DNA from: Gentiana macrophylla
Lineage: Eukaryota; Streptophyta; Magnoliopsida; Gentianales; Gentianaceae
Direction of reading: 5' to 3'
Length of the DNA: 64,000 nt
Assembly: GCA_026214975.1 (NCBI GenBank)
Contig: CM047817.1
Location: 57,594,246 to 57,658,245, forward strand
Part shown: piece by piece, positions 32,643 to 43,200 of the stretch
Layout: every line of letters begins with the position of its first letter
How positions within the stretch are numbered: position 1 is the stretch's first letter
The notes under the pieces: model-generated
Databases searched by the model: none
Seen by the model: the letters and a program-made list of their open reading frames with translations, nothing else
What the model was told of the DNA's origin: nothing
Translations under genes and position numbers: made by a program

Positions 32643-34021
32643 ATTTTAGGGTTTCTCGTTGATCAAATAGGTTTTGCGGTTGAGGATCAACAGTTGTTGC
32701 AGTTGCTTGACGTTTTTCTTTCGGTTTTTCTGGTAATTAAGGTAAGAGGCTCTTCCTAATGAGTAATTATAATTTTATAACGATAGGTTGAGTTTTGGTG
32801 AGTCTTGGTGTTATTTGGTGATAGAATTCATGCTAAGTTGTAATTAATAAGATGCGATATGTTTTGGTATATTTGTGTTGAGTTTTAAATTTCTACTTTT
32901 TTGATTCAATAACATTAATTAAATATGAACAAGCTTCGATTGAATTTCTGATTCGTTCAGTTAAAACACCGAATGTACTCTTAAAGGGAGTTGAAGTCCG
33001 GATCCGTCGGAAGAGCATGAAAAGGCTTGTGCTTTGATGAACTAGAGTTCATCAATGTCTGTGTAGTTGATAGGACTTGTCCGTGTCTAGTGGTCTAGGA
33101 AAGAGAGTAGTGTATGTGAGGAAGCTTACCTGAAAACACTTAGGTGGCTAGTTAATTCACAATAATAAATACATATGTGTAGATAAAAGCTAAAACGTCA
33201 TTTATTCTCGGTTAGGCACTCTTTCATATCGGCGATGTGATACGTTCATAAAAGGTGAACAACGCTACTGGCCTTAAACGGCTGAAGGGTAGTGGAGGAA
33301 ATTCATCGGACGTATATGCATACCGGGGAGACCCCGGAGCTAATAATCGGTGCTAATCACCGTTAGTTAGCAAGTATATCTTCAGGCTGATGAACGCCAT
33401 GCGTAGTGTCCTTGAGTGATGACGTAACCAAGATAAGCTAAGCTAGAAACGTTTAGTCATGACATGTCGATGGGCATGGATTGAACCTAGATTGAGTCGG
33501 TCTCATAAAGAAAAATTAATAATCATAATAATAACCCTTCGTTGTACAACTTAGTTATTCATTAGCTTCTCACTTTTACTAAGTACTTTGTACTTACCTC
33601 CTTTGCATTTTCTTTTGTATGCATTGTGGGGTGAGAAGGCGAACAGGAGTTGATCGTAGATGACGACTTTTGAAGGCTTTGAAGTCTTGTGAAGTTTCTA
33701 GTTCATTTTCTTTGTAAAGGTTGTACTAGACTAGTTGCATTTATTTTCTTAGACTTATTGTATTTCTACTTTTAAGACCTCGTATGGTATAAGTCTTTGG
33801 GTTTTTCGTCGTTGTAATTTAACTATCCATCTTTAGTGTGGTTAATTTCTATTCTTAGTAGCATTTATGTTTTACCCGAGTCTTTTTAGCTTCCGTTTGC
33901 TTTTATTTGATACGACGATGTAGAGGCTTGCGTATAATATTAGATTTATTTAATGCTATACGCGCCGAACGTTCTCTTCCGGATAAGGGCTCGGTATCTG
34001 GGAGCGGGGCGTTACATAATC

Positions 34022-34100
34022 GGAACAAAAACGTCTCAAGGATAGAGTAATGTACTCGTCTAAGTCACTAAGTTTTCTATGCAATTACACTGTTTTCGTT
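34022..34100 (+). mobile_element. Old copia LTR fragment, right part
   Basis: It continues the LTR interrupted at 20484, matching 8120-8190 of the other copia LTR (CGGAACAAAAACGTCTCAAG). The match fades by about 34100. 34100-34400 shows nothing supportable. Confidence 0.55.
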
Positions 34101-34411
34101 TTTGCAAGAATTATATGTCAAATATCATGGTAGATTGATTATTATTTCGCAACACAAATTCTTTCAGTAACATAAATAAATCTCTTTAGAAAAAAGTCTC
34201 AGGATGCATGTCTTAATCAGTAAGCTAACCATTACAATGCATTTTGGAGAGCCTTTGTTCTTCACATGCCACACATTTTAAATTTAAATCGATCAACAAG
34301 TTATGTATTACTCGTGTATTTGCACAGATTTATGTCTAGTTTATAAAGAAAAGGATAAAATAAAAAAGGGCAGTTCAACTTGAGAAGCATTTCTATATTT
34401 CAAACCAAAAG

Positions 34412-34585
34412 CAGTGGCGGAACCAGGAATTTACTATGGGGTGGTCTTGGTTATTTTAGGGTGGTCTTGGTTATCAGTTTGGTCTTTATTATGGGGTACT
34501 ACAAACATATTCTCAATAGTTTTTTTTTTTTTTTTTTTTTGGGTGGGCTTGAGACCACCCCACCCCACACTTGGTTCCGCCAGTG
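34412..34585. mobile_element. hAT-type MITE (174 bp)
   Basis: The terminal inverted repeats begin CAGTGGCGGAACCA and end TGGTTCCGCCAGTG (one internal mismatch). They are flanked by an 8-bp duplication with one mismatch, ACCAAAAG (34404-34411) and ACCAGAAG (34586-34593). Size, end sequence and 8-bp duplication fit a non-autonomous hAT element. It contains a run of about 22 T and no ORF. Confidence 0.85.
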
Positions 34586-34638
34586 ACCAGAAGTAAATAA
34601 TTAATTCACTTATTCAATATTCAACTATTGTAAATAAT

Positions 34639-34820
34639 TGGGAGTGGATCATCTCAAGTACTTAAGGGTAAAGTGCTCTTGTATTTACATATTACCACCA
34701 AAACAACGTAGTTTTGAATATATAAATATACGGTTAGATGGTTTTCATATTTTGGGTGTGTGGCTAGATCACTACTACTTGAGAGAGTACTTCCTCAAGT
34801 ACTTGAGAGGATCCTATTCC
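34639..34820. mobile_element. Mutator-like MITE (about 182 bp)
   Basis: Inverted ends of about 23 bases share GGATC and TCTCAAGTACTT on both sides. They are flanked by a perfect 9-bp duplication GTAAATAAT (34630-34638 and 34821-34829), the size typical of Mutator-like elements. No coding capacity. Confidence 0.8.
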
Positions 34821-34949
34821 GTAAATAATCAGAAACATTTTATTTAAAAGTTGACAATACTTCAACCATTGTAAATAATCATAAACATTTTATTTCAAAG
34901 TTGACAACAGTTACTGGTTTCCTAAAATAAGAAATTCAAATCTTCCCAT

Positions 34950-36059
34950 TTAAAAGTACTGAAGCTTGTTCTTCTTATTGTACAGAAAAGAAGGTGCAAA
35001 TAAATTCCCTCCAATTTTCTTCTTTATAACTGGTTTCGGCAAAATGGACTTCTTTCTCCAATTACTCATATTATGTCTGCACTTTACCTTCTTGTTTCTC
35101 TTTTGAGGCGCTTCTTTCTTGGGAAGATCTTCTGTGCTTGTAACCTTTGACAAATTTTTGAATGACTCTGATTTACCTTCATAGTGTTTGGACAGTCCTC
35201 TCCTACACATAAAGAAAATTAATAATACGCAATAGTTATAAATGAAAATTTATTTTGTAAATTGATGATATTTGCTTAATATTATTTCATTAATTAAATG
35301 ATTACAGGAATTATTATAATTCGTTGACTTACATAAGTGAATCTAGTAATAATTCTAATCAAATATTTTCAAATTTAATTTCGGCCGCTAATCATGCGCA
35401 TGATTAATTCTTTCCATATTAGGTGACTAACATTATACGTCGTAAAATCCTCATATTATTTCATCGAAAATATTAGAAGAGAAAATGTGATTTCCTTTAT
35501 TAGATACTACATAGCATATCGTCATATACTAACAAGATGCAAATTATAATTTGATGAACACGAAGAATCGTTCAGCCTATTATTTGTAAACAAAATGACA
35601 GTTACAATTCCAAACAAACAAATGTCAGAAATGCACGCAAAATTTAATAAAAATATAATAGCATTGTTCTTTGGCTCACAATCAATCTATTTTTGAAATT
35701 CAAAACCTTCATATATTTATACACAAAACTAGATTTTCAGAAGCAAAATCGGCTTTTACAGATTTATACACAAAACTTTACTCTCCAAAACAAATTTCAA
35801 CTACTAGAAAGTCGAATTTTTATAGAAATGTGACGCCAAAAAAAACGTAAGATCGCTGCTTAAAAAATGTACTTAAAGAAACTTACTTGAGAGGTAATTG
35901 TGCCATTAGATCCGACAAGTCGTATAAACCATTACGAGAATCTGGAGAAGACACATCATCATCATCACTATTGTCACTCGTATGGACGGAAGAAGAGAAC
36001 CCATCTGAACTGGTTGAATACTTTTCATTGTCATTGATCATCATTGGACTACTTTTCAT
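34950..36059 (-). CDS. OXS3-like (OXIDATIVE STRESS 3 family) protein, two exons
   Basis: I predict exon 1 at 36059-35887 and exon 2 at 35202-34950, joined across a 684-base intron (donor GTAAGT at 35886-35881, acceptor TGTGTAG ending 35203). The product is 141 residues. The splice restores, in phase, the family hallmark DLMAQLPLK-RGLSKHYEGKSESF. Upstream is a Ser/Asp-rich stretch (HTSDNSDDDD); downstream are basic blocks and a KPVIKKK motif near the C-terminus. OXS3 proteins are small plant nuclear proteins linked to stress tolerance and chromatin. The first in-frame ATG is at 36059. The frame is open upstream to 36140, but that start would be GTG and too close to the TATA box. It lacks nothing obvious and is the only credible host gene seen in the window. 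Confidence 0.8.
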
Positions 36060-36155
36060 GTCTTTTCTGCTTACAAACTGCTTGTAAACTTGTGACCTAA
36101 AACTCAAAAGAGAACCAATGGGTTTTGAACATTTCCCCACATGTTTGATGTTTAC

Positions 36156-36170
36156 TTATATATATATGGA
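36156..36170 (-). promoter_or_regulatory. Candidate TATA box of the OXS3-like gene
   Basis: A TATATATATAAGT stretch on the minus strand lies about 97-110 bases before the chosen ATG at 36059. That implies a leader of about 70 bases and supports the ATG over the upstream GTG at 36140. Confidence 0.5.
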
Positions 36171-36568
36171 GGAGTAAGGGTTAAAAGATAGAGATAAGGA
36201 CAAAACGTAAGAAGGTGAGACAGACATTGATGACGTATAAAGTGATAAAATTTTCTTATCCATAAAGATAGCAGTGTATACTGTATACAGGTAATTACAT
36301 AAGGTAATTTACCGCAATACTCTTTTACATTTAATGATTTTTATTATATAATTTGTATTATGTACTTTTCAAAAAAAAATTGTCTACGCCAATAAAAAAA
36401 ATGAGAGATTGAGGGAAAATGACAAAAAAAAAAATTATAAAATTAATAAATTAATAAATAGGACACACTATTTTTTTTAGTTGCAAAAAGACAAACAATT
36501 TCAGACGGACAAAAATAACCCCTTAATAAAATAAACGCGAATACCATTTCTTCTAGGTTCCAACTTAG
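36171..36568. other. Upstream intergenic DNA of the OXS3-like gene
   Basis: AT-rich, no gene seen. Presumably the 5' flanking region of the OXS3-like gene. No specific regulatory motif is claimed. Confidence 0.4.
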
Positions 36569-36596
36569 GTTTGTTTGTTTGTTTGTTTGTTTGTTT
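36569..36596. repeat. (TTTG)n microsatellite
   Basis: Six to seven perfect TTTG units. Confidence 0.9.
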
Positions 36597-36611
36597 CGTT
36601 TTGATTATTTT

Positions 36612-36912
36612 ATATTTTTTTTCGAACACCAGTAACTTTTGATTTATATCTCCGTTCAGCGAAATTTTTTCACCAAAATACATTTTTTTTTGCTCTTTAA
36701 TTTGAGCCCAGATATGATACTCTTCCGACGTAAATTTTGAAAGCCGAAAAAATATTTGCATTAACCGGTGCGTTTTTCTTATAAACGACCGTAACTTTTG
36801 ATTTAGAACACCGATCATCAAAAATGTTTCACCAATTCATATATATATTTTAATCTTCATTTTGAGACCTCATTTGATACCTTTTCGACGTTGTATTTGA
36901 AAGCTTAATTTA
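36612..36912. repeat. Imperfect direct repeat pair, about 160 bp
   Basis: Two segments share GTAACTTTTGATTTA, a TTTCACCAA block, a TTGAG(C/A)CC(A/T)...TGATAC block, a TTC(C/G)GACGT block and GAAAGC. The first runs about 36628-36745 and the second about 36789-36905. Divergence is high; no coding frame. Confidence 0.6.
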
Positions 36913-36934
36913 ATCGCAGTATTTACACTAACAC

Positions 36935-37165
36935 GAGATCGATGATCGATATCGATGTCGATCGTCGATCGGGCTCATTTAAAGCTTAATTCAAGTGACT
37001 ACTTCAAGGCACACATATCTGGCTAATATAAGGCTCATTTAAGGCTTAATTCAAGGGACACAATATCATATCTGGCTCATATAAGGCACACAATATCACT
37101 AATAAAGATCATATAAGACACACACATGATCGATGCTCGATTGTCGATGATTAATATCGATGATC
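36935..37165. repeat. ATCGAT-rich flanks around a duplicated 60-70 bp block
   Basis: Two dense ATCGAT/CGATCG stretches (36938-36972 and 37125-37165) enclose two copies of a GGCTCATTTAA(A/G)GCTTAATTCAAG...ATATCTGGCT block (36970-37027 and 37031-37080). The symmetry suggests a small element, but I see no target duplication. Confidence 0.5.
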
Positions 37166-37169
37166 GAGT

Positions 37170-37412
37170 TCAAAAGGACTTTCCTTTCGGTTTTTTGTTG
37201 CAAGGTCTATGTCCCCCATGTCCTTGATATGAACTGAATGTCTTCTTACAGTTCAAGCACTCATATTTACTTCTTTTCGGAACATGTTTCGATACTACTT
37301 TTTCTTTAAGATCATTTCTTTTAGGCCTCTTCTTGTTTTTGGGTTCAATCACATTATGCCACTTGTTATTGGCTTCATGCAAATTGCATTCTTGAAAAAT
37401 CCTTCGAAAGAC
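37170..37412 (-). pseudogene. C2H2 zinc-finger (ZAT-like) remnant
   Basis: The frame reads a Lys/Arg-rich nuclear-type region (NKKRPKRNDLKEKV) followed by KYECLNCKKTFSSYQGHGGHR. Plant C2H2 proteins of the ZAT type have CxxC-x12-H with QALGGH; here it is QGHGGH and the expected second His position reads PCN. No start codon begins the frame and only one finger is present. It is probably a fragment of a zinc-finger gene. Confidence 0.45.
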
Positions 37413-39330
37413 GTATCCGATTCGCCTCTAGCACACATCTCTTATGGTTGTTTTTTTTCCCACCTATTTTTCTATGCCAAAAAGAACTTGCCCATCTCAC
37501 AACCAATAAGAACTTGCCCATCCATCTAGTATTTGGCATCTTTCGCATCGCACGGATCCATGTAGTGTTATAGATAGAAATCCTTTAACAGACCGAATTT
37601 AATAAAGGCCGTCACAAATCTTGAGGACAAGAGATTGGTGGGAAGATCCTCTCACCATTACCATGTCTGGGCTTGCACTTACGTGCCTCACCGCCTCCTC
37701 GCTATATAGCTCCTTGGAGAGATGGACGGTAGGTAACTATAACTTCGCCTCATTTTTCAAAGAAAGGGTCACTTTGTAAAAAACATTCGAGAATGATGAA
37801 TCGAGTTTGGTGTTTCCTCTCAAAATGGAGTAGAATCACCTCCTTCCGAAAGGACTTTCAAATTAATTAATTGTTCTCATCCGATCCGCCACCCTAGCAA
37901 GAGTATGTCTCGGTCATTGATAATGCCGAACTTTGAATTAAGAAAAGGACACATGATCATAAGTTTCGTAGATTTATGCTTTGACAAAGTTGTTCTCATC
38001 AATAATCCCAACAACAAAGTTGCCTGCTTATCTAGCTAACGATGAAAACAAACTAAAAAATGCAAGTTTGTCAAGAAGACAAAAGCTTCCAGGCTTGGTT
38101 TTTGTCCGAACAATCATCCATCGGGCGTATGTGGGTCAATTGCAAGTCGTGTAGGTGGAAGGAATGAAGGCCGCAATTGACAAATTCTCCTCCTCTAAGA
38201 CCCGGTAGGACAAGGGATTTATCCATGGTGGTCGGAATGTTGGAGAAGCAAAGCCGCAACGATCGAAGGCCAAGGTGAAGAAGACAACTATTGGGCGTGA
38301 AGAAGACAACCTACCGATTCATTCCGCCGAGAACGCACCGATTGAATTTGCGTATCAAAGTGCAATCGCATCAAAGACCGATTGAATTCCGATCTATGTG
38401 AATTTGCGTTAGATATGTTTTGGAAGAGAATAGGAGTATATTCATCCAGTGTAATTTATTTGTGCTTAATGCAACTAAAAAATTGAATCTGGATTAACAC
38501 TTAATTAAGAGGGAAAAAATGGACTATAAACTAATTTTTCCTAAAAAAATTATTTGTCTTACGTAGATTCATCAAGGTTGATTAAAAGAGGGTCTATATC
38601 TTTAGAAATATTTTCACGTGGCCTACATTTTCCGTTGATATTGTTTAATTCGAAGGTGATACATAGGATCATGAGATTGATTTTTTTTTATTTTTTTATT
38701 TAGGAAATCATCAAGATTCATTAAAACAATGTATAAAGTTTATTTCCCAGTTGTATCTTTTATTTTTCTGATCATTGATCCCCATAATTTTTTGACAGAA
38801 TGTTAATAATTTTGTGATTTAATTTTATTTGATGTATATCAATCGGACCAGAGATCATCCAAAATCTGACACAACTTTTTTTAGAGAAATATGACACAAA
38901 TTTAAACGAATAAAAATTATCATTCAAAATATTTTCTAATTGTGAAAATGTTATGCCTATTATAGTCACTTGGCCTACATTTTCGGTTGATAAAATTATT
39001 GAAATATGCTTTTGTTGCTAAAAAAATGCTTTTGGGTATGGTGATATGCGAAAATTATCTTCCTCCTTTTAGGTTGATTTCGAGTATCAAAGCACTAGTT
39101 AAAAACCCGCAATGCCAGGATAATTGAATCTAAAACTTAAAATAAAATAAATCGGCTACCATTTATAAAAACATAAATTCATACATTGTATAATCGTACG
39201 ATGGTTCATGGTGTGCTCTAAGAGCTTCTTCAACACCCGATAGTCTGTCAATAGCTCCATCATTCGAGCAAATTTCTCCTCATATTTGTATTCTCGTTCT
39301 TCTACACCACAAATACACCAACAACGTCGC
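37413..39330. other. Gene-free interval before the Tat element
   Basis: No frame has a recognisable domain. Weak repeats of a GTGGCCTACATTTTC(C/G)GTTGATA block occur near 38620 and 38970. The Tat element inserted into a minus-strand frame around 39156-39330 that I do not recognise. Confidence 0.4.
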
Positions 39331-39755
39331 TGTAGATATATAAATTTAATGTGACGAATTATATATGTCACATAATACATTTGTCTCTAAATTGAAATTT
39401 ATTTTGTATTATTTCCTATAAAAATTTAGGAATAATGTAAAATAGATAATTGATTAAAATCTCTTAAATAAATATTAGAGATTTAATTAATTTCAATGGC
39501 TATACAATAATATATGTGTGACACATTATATGTGTTACATGTTAAATATGCCATGAAATTGGAATTGTTTAATATTATTTTCCTAAATTAAATATTAGGA
39601 AATAATATGGAGACAATAAATCCTAAAATCTTTTAAAAATAATTAGAAGATTTTATTGATTTATAATAAATGTGGAATACTCCAAAGATTGTCTAAAATC
39701 AAGCAGAATATTTCCTACATTTAATGCAAATCAATCATTAGCTTCCATTCACCAC

Positions 39756-39763
39756 TATAAATA
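39756..39763 (+). promoter_or_regulatory. Tat LTR TATA box
   Basis: CACTATAAATAGGAGG is a strong plant-type TATA context, identical in the right LTR at 52561-52568. Transcription would start about 30 bases on, which puts the hairpin array in the RNA leader. Confidence 0.65.
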
Positions 39764-40131
39764 GGAGGCCTTGGTCATTTGCAAAAGACACACTGAAGAC
39801 ATTGAAGAGTTGATAGAAATCCCAACTGGAAGGTTCAAGCATTCATCTACAACACTCGAAGATCTTCAAGAAATCCTTGAAGTTCTTGAGAGACAGAGAA
39901 CAATGAAAAGAGAAGACAAAAAGAAGGTGAAAAGTCTCAGAGCAAAAGCTTCGAGCACTCTGCAACAACACCAAAAGCATCAGAGATCTTCCAAAAAAGG
40001 CCGGAAGTTCTTCAAAAGAAGAAAATCAAAAGCATCTCCAACATTCGAAGATCAACAGAAAAGACTTGAATTTCTTCAACAAGGGGATCGAAGGTAACAT
40101 AAAAGTTCCTTCCAATCTTCGTCAACCTCAA

Positions 40132-40378
40132 GGCGCCTCCGCTATATCCGGAGTCGTCAACTCAAATTAAAAGCACCTCCGCTATATCCGGAGTCGTCAA
40201 CTCAAAATTAAAAGCACTTCCGCTATATCCGGAAGGTCAACAATCAACACCAAATTAAAAGCACCTCCGCTATATCCGGAGTCGTCAACTCAAAATTAAA
40301 AGCACTTCCGCTATATCCGGAAGGTCAACAATCAACACCAAATTAAAAGCACCCCCGCTATATCCGGGAGAGCATTAA
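40132..40378 (+). repeat. Six tandem hairpin repeats in the 5' LTR
   Basis: The six units each contain NTCCGCTATATCCGGAN inside a 41-47-base period (GCACCTCCG...CTCAAAATTAAAA or GCACTTCCG...CACCAAATTAAAA). Arms pair around a constant CTATATC loop. In units 1, 2 and 4 they read CTCCG/CGGAG, in 3 and 5 CTTCCG/CGGAAG, and in 6 CCCG/CGGG. Base-pair changes are compensated at two positions. The two unit types alternate (A A B A B C). Confidence 0.9.
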
Positions 40379-40525
40379 TCATCACCGACAAAAAAAAGGG
40401 AGAATCAAAGGATTCAAGAGATTGTACCACTTTTATTTTATAAATTAATAAAATTTTAGTTGTCACAATTTTCGTGTTTTCTTTCTTTGTATTTCAGGGA
40501 TAACAACGGAATTTGTGTTACAAAT

Positions 40526-40546
40526 TCTGGCACGCCCAGTGGGACC
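40526..40546 (+). other. Tat primer binding site
   Basis: CTGGCACGCCCAGTGGGACC lies three bases after the LTR end. I did not assign the tRNA. Confidence 0.7.
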
Positions 40547-40589
40547 AATCTCTCCTTTCATCTCTCCTTTCCAAAGAAGTCAAGAAAAA

Positions 40590-42640
40590 ATGGCACCAAA
40601 GGTTGCTTCTACCGCTCAGAAGGTTGTTCTTTGTTAAGACCGAGGCTTTGAAGGGCGCTATTACAAAGGTGGTCTCGCCGCTAAGGTCGCTTTCGTCATC
40701 TCAAGGACAACTTTCCGGACCTATCACGCGAAGCATGTCAAAGGAGTTTGGCATCAACCTCCTTTTCCCGCATGAAGCTTCTGATAGACCCACGTCACCA
40801 ATGGTTGCGGACGTAATGATGACGAATTCCACAACTCTTGAGGAGCATATTGCTACCCTCATGAAGGCCATTGAAGCCCTCACATCGCATGTTCAGACTC
40901 AAGACATGCAAATTGTGAAGCTTGCCAGCAAGATTGATTCCGTTGGGGAAGCAAGTAAGTCAAAAGAAGTGATGCGTGATGAAGAGGACGAACATGATGT
41001 CACTTCCAAAGACCAAGAAGTCTTCAAGTCTCTGCATATGGCAAACAACTTGAAGGTCGCTCCAGAAAACTCTTTCAAGGACCAGGAAGGCTCCAAGTCC
41101 TTTACCTTGGCAAGCAATCTGAAGATCTCCCCCGACGGAACCATCCCTATCAGCCAACTCCAGGAGTTCATCATGGGACGATCAATGACAAAGTCGGAGG
41201 GTCTTGAAGTCATCTCGGACTTATATCAAGCCATACACCAAAAGAATTGATGATTTGAAGATGCCGGTGGTTATCAACCACCAAATTTCCAAGCAATTTG
41301 ACGGAAAGGCAACCCAAGCGAAGACGTCGCCCATTTCATTGAAACTTGCAACAATGCCGGGACCTATGGAGATCACCTGGTGAAGCAATTTGTGCGTTCT
41401 CTCAAAGGCAATGCGTTTGATTGGTACACTGATCTTGCCCCTGCCTCTCTGGATAGTTGGGAGCAACTGGAGCAGATCTTTCTCAATCGCTCTACAAGAC
41501 TCGTAGAATCTGTGAGTATGGTGGAGTTGACCAACTCCCGCCAAAGGGAAAGAAGAGAAGGTAGTGGATTACATTAACATGTGGAGAAGTCTAAGTCTTA
41601 ATCGCAAAGACCAATTGTCCAAGCCTCTCGCCATTGAGATGTGCATTCAAGGCATGCATTGGGGATTGTAATACATTTTCAAAGGTATTCTGCCGAGATC
41701 TTTTGAGGAGTTAGCCACTCGTGCGCATGACATGGAACTGAGCATTGACGCCAATGGAGGTCAGGCCCCTGTTCAGGATCCTAGAAGGATCAAGGAAAAA
41801 CAAGAAATGAAGAAACCTGTTAAAGCTGCTCCAAGAACGGAAAAGAAGGAGTCCAACGCTACCACCGTAGCTCCAGTAAAAGTTAACAACCCAGCATCAA
41901 GCCAACCTGAATGGAGGAAGGTTGAGCCACGACAAGTTGAAAGACGGAGGCCAACTCTGAACGAAAGGCAACAGAGGAAGTATCCATTCTTCGATTCTGA
42001 CGTACCCGCAATTTTTGATGAGTTGTTGAAATTGAAACTCATTGAACTTCCAGAAACAAAGCGTCCGGAGGATGCAGCAAGAGCCCACGAAGGTAACTAT
42101 TGCAAATATCATCGCTTATTTGGTCATCCCATCGAAAAATGCTTTGTCTTCAAGGACAAGGTTATGCGTTTGGCCGAGGAAGGAAAGATCGTGCTTGAAG
42201 AAGAGAAGGCAAGCACAAATCAAATCACCATAGCAGAGCCGACAAATGGTCGTTGCATGACCATCCAATTCGGATCACTCGACCCTGTTGAGATTAAATT
42301 CAACGACTCTCTACCCATAGCTAAGAAAGAATCTGGAACGTCTCCCAAACAAGAAAAAGTCGCTGCGGAAGAAAAGAAAAACTCGAAGCCTGTCGAACAG
42401 GACGATGATGGATGGATTCTGGTGACTCGCAAGAAAAAGCAAAGGAAGTCACCTTGTTTTAAATTGGAAGAACCAAAGACGATTTGTTCCAAGTCTTCCA
42501 AGACAAGAAGAGGCCGAAGGGCAAGAAAGATGAGAAGAAATCAAAGGAAGGTAAACAAGAAAGTGAAGAGGATCTTCCTGGAAGGGGTCGAGAAATGTGA
42601 AGCCCTCATACTCCAATCACCTTATTAGAGTACATGCCCA
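40590..42640 (+). pseudogene. Tat gag (frameshifted)
   Basis: It starts with ATG at 40590 (MAPKVASTAQ). The frame shifts near 40635 into GPITRSMSKEFGINL, a Tat-gag hallmark, and a heptad-like stretch. After another shift near 41245 comes the capsid-type segment (QFVRSLKGNAFDWYTDL, SWEQLEQIFLNR). From 41732 the C-terminal part carries YPFFDSDVPAIFDELL and the single zinc-binding-like CKYHRLFGHPIEKC, then basic low complexity. Stops near 41250 and 41575 break it. Gag forms the particle. Confidence 0.85.
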
Positions 42641-43200
42641 AAAGAGTCCTCGAAGCTGAGACGACCGAAGAAAACTCAGAGGATGAAGTTGTCCAATGTT
42701 ACGCTATCCACGCAGAAGAAAGATATGGTGAAAAGGAAAATGAAGATTTGCCGACTGAGGAAGCGGCTTCAAACAATTCAAAGCTTGCTTGCATGGTTGA
42801 GATCACCTTTACAGATGATGACATGCTTCTTGGATCGGCACCCCATAACCGCCCGCTATTTGTCACAACATACACACGTGAGCAAAAAATTAATCGCGTG
42901 TTACTAGATGGAGGATCAATTTGTCAACATATTGCCGCTCCGAGTAATGAAAGAGTTGGGTGTCTCTATGGATGAACTCTCCGACAGTCGCCTTATGATC
43001 CATGGATTCAACCAAGGGGGGCAAAGAGCCATTGGTGTAATCCGACTTGACATCTTGATAGATGAACTATCTTCAAGCGCTGCTCCATGTGATTGATGCC
43101 AGAACGTCCTACAACATGTTGCTAGGGAGGCCGTGGTTACACGAGAATGGAGTCGTCCCTTCAACCCTTCATCAATGCTTTAAGTATTGGCGCAATGGTG
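42634..43200 (+). pseudogene. Tat protease region (frameshifted)
   Basis: The active site reads VLLDGGS near 42898-42918. Tat proteases usually have DGGS in place of DTGA/DSGA, so this is not a mutation. NILPLRVMKELGV and [20 protein letters not shown] follow in other frames, so at least two shifts occur (near 42920 and 43080). A linker with Lys/Glu/Pro-rich sequence runs to about 43740. Confidence 0.8.

Larger units (their letters stand above)
20485..34016 (+). mobile_element. Non-autonomous long-LTR retrotransposon (LARD-like), related to the Tekay element
   Basis: LTRs at 20485-22437 and 27007-34016 (the latter enlarged by a CACTA insertion) flank a 4.57-kb internal region without gag or pol. 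The primer site is GTTGGTATCAGAGA. LTR blocks, the terminal GAGCGGGGCGTTACA and the sequence before the polypurine tract match the Tekay element at 10211-19576 in its own orientation. It therefore looks like a large retrotransposon derivative dependent on enzymes of a Tekay relative. The dependence is inference; the shared ends are visible. Confidence 0.88.
27007..34016 (+). repeat. LARD-like element 3' LTR, split by a CACTA insertion
   Basis: 27007-27594 and 32643-34016 together match the 5' LTR. The break falls at AAATAGGATT|TTAGGG of the intact copy, giving a precise empty-site comparison for the inserted CACTA element. Confidence 0.9.
39331..40522 (+). repeat. Tat 5' LTR
   Basis: It begins TGTAGATATA and ends TTGTGTTACA and matches 52135-53326. 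TATAAATA at 39756-39763 is a good promoter candidate. A tandem hairpin-repeat array fills 40132-40378. A short frame at 39771-40097 translates transcribed leader sequence and is not credible as a gene. Confidence 0.9.

Noticed and set aside
36060..36140. Upstream extension of the OXS3-like exon 1
   Set aside because: The extension has no ATG (starts at GTG) and would place the start only about 16 bases after the TATA box.
39156..39380. Minus-strand frame as a host gene cut by the Tat element
   Set aside because: Its upper end reads into the LTR, and across the insertion the frame meets a stop within a few codons; no domain recognised.
40132..40378. Regular short repeats resembling a CRISPR array
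   Set aside because: The spacers are themselves near-identical AT-rich repeats, the unit lies in a retrotransposon LTR with a second copy 12.8 kb away, and the host is a plant.
42898..42918. DGGS in the Tat protease as a lost catalytic Thr/Ser
   Set aside because: DGGS is usual for this retrotransposon lineage.
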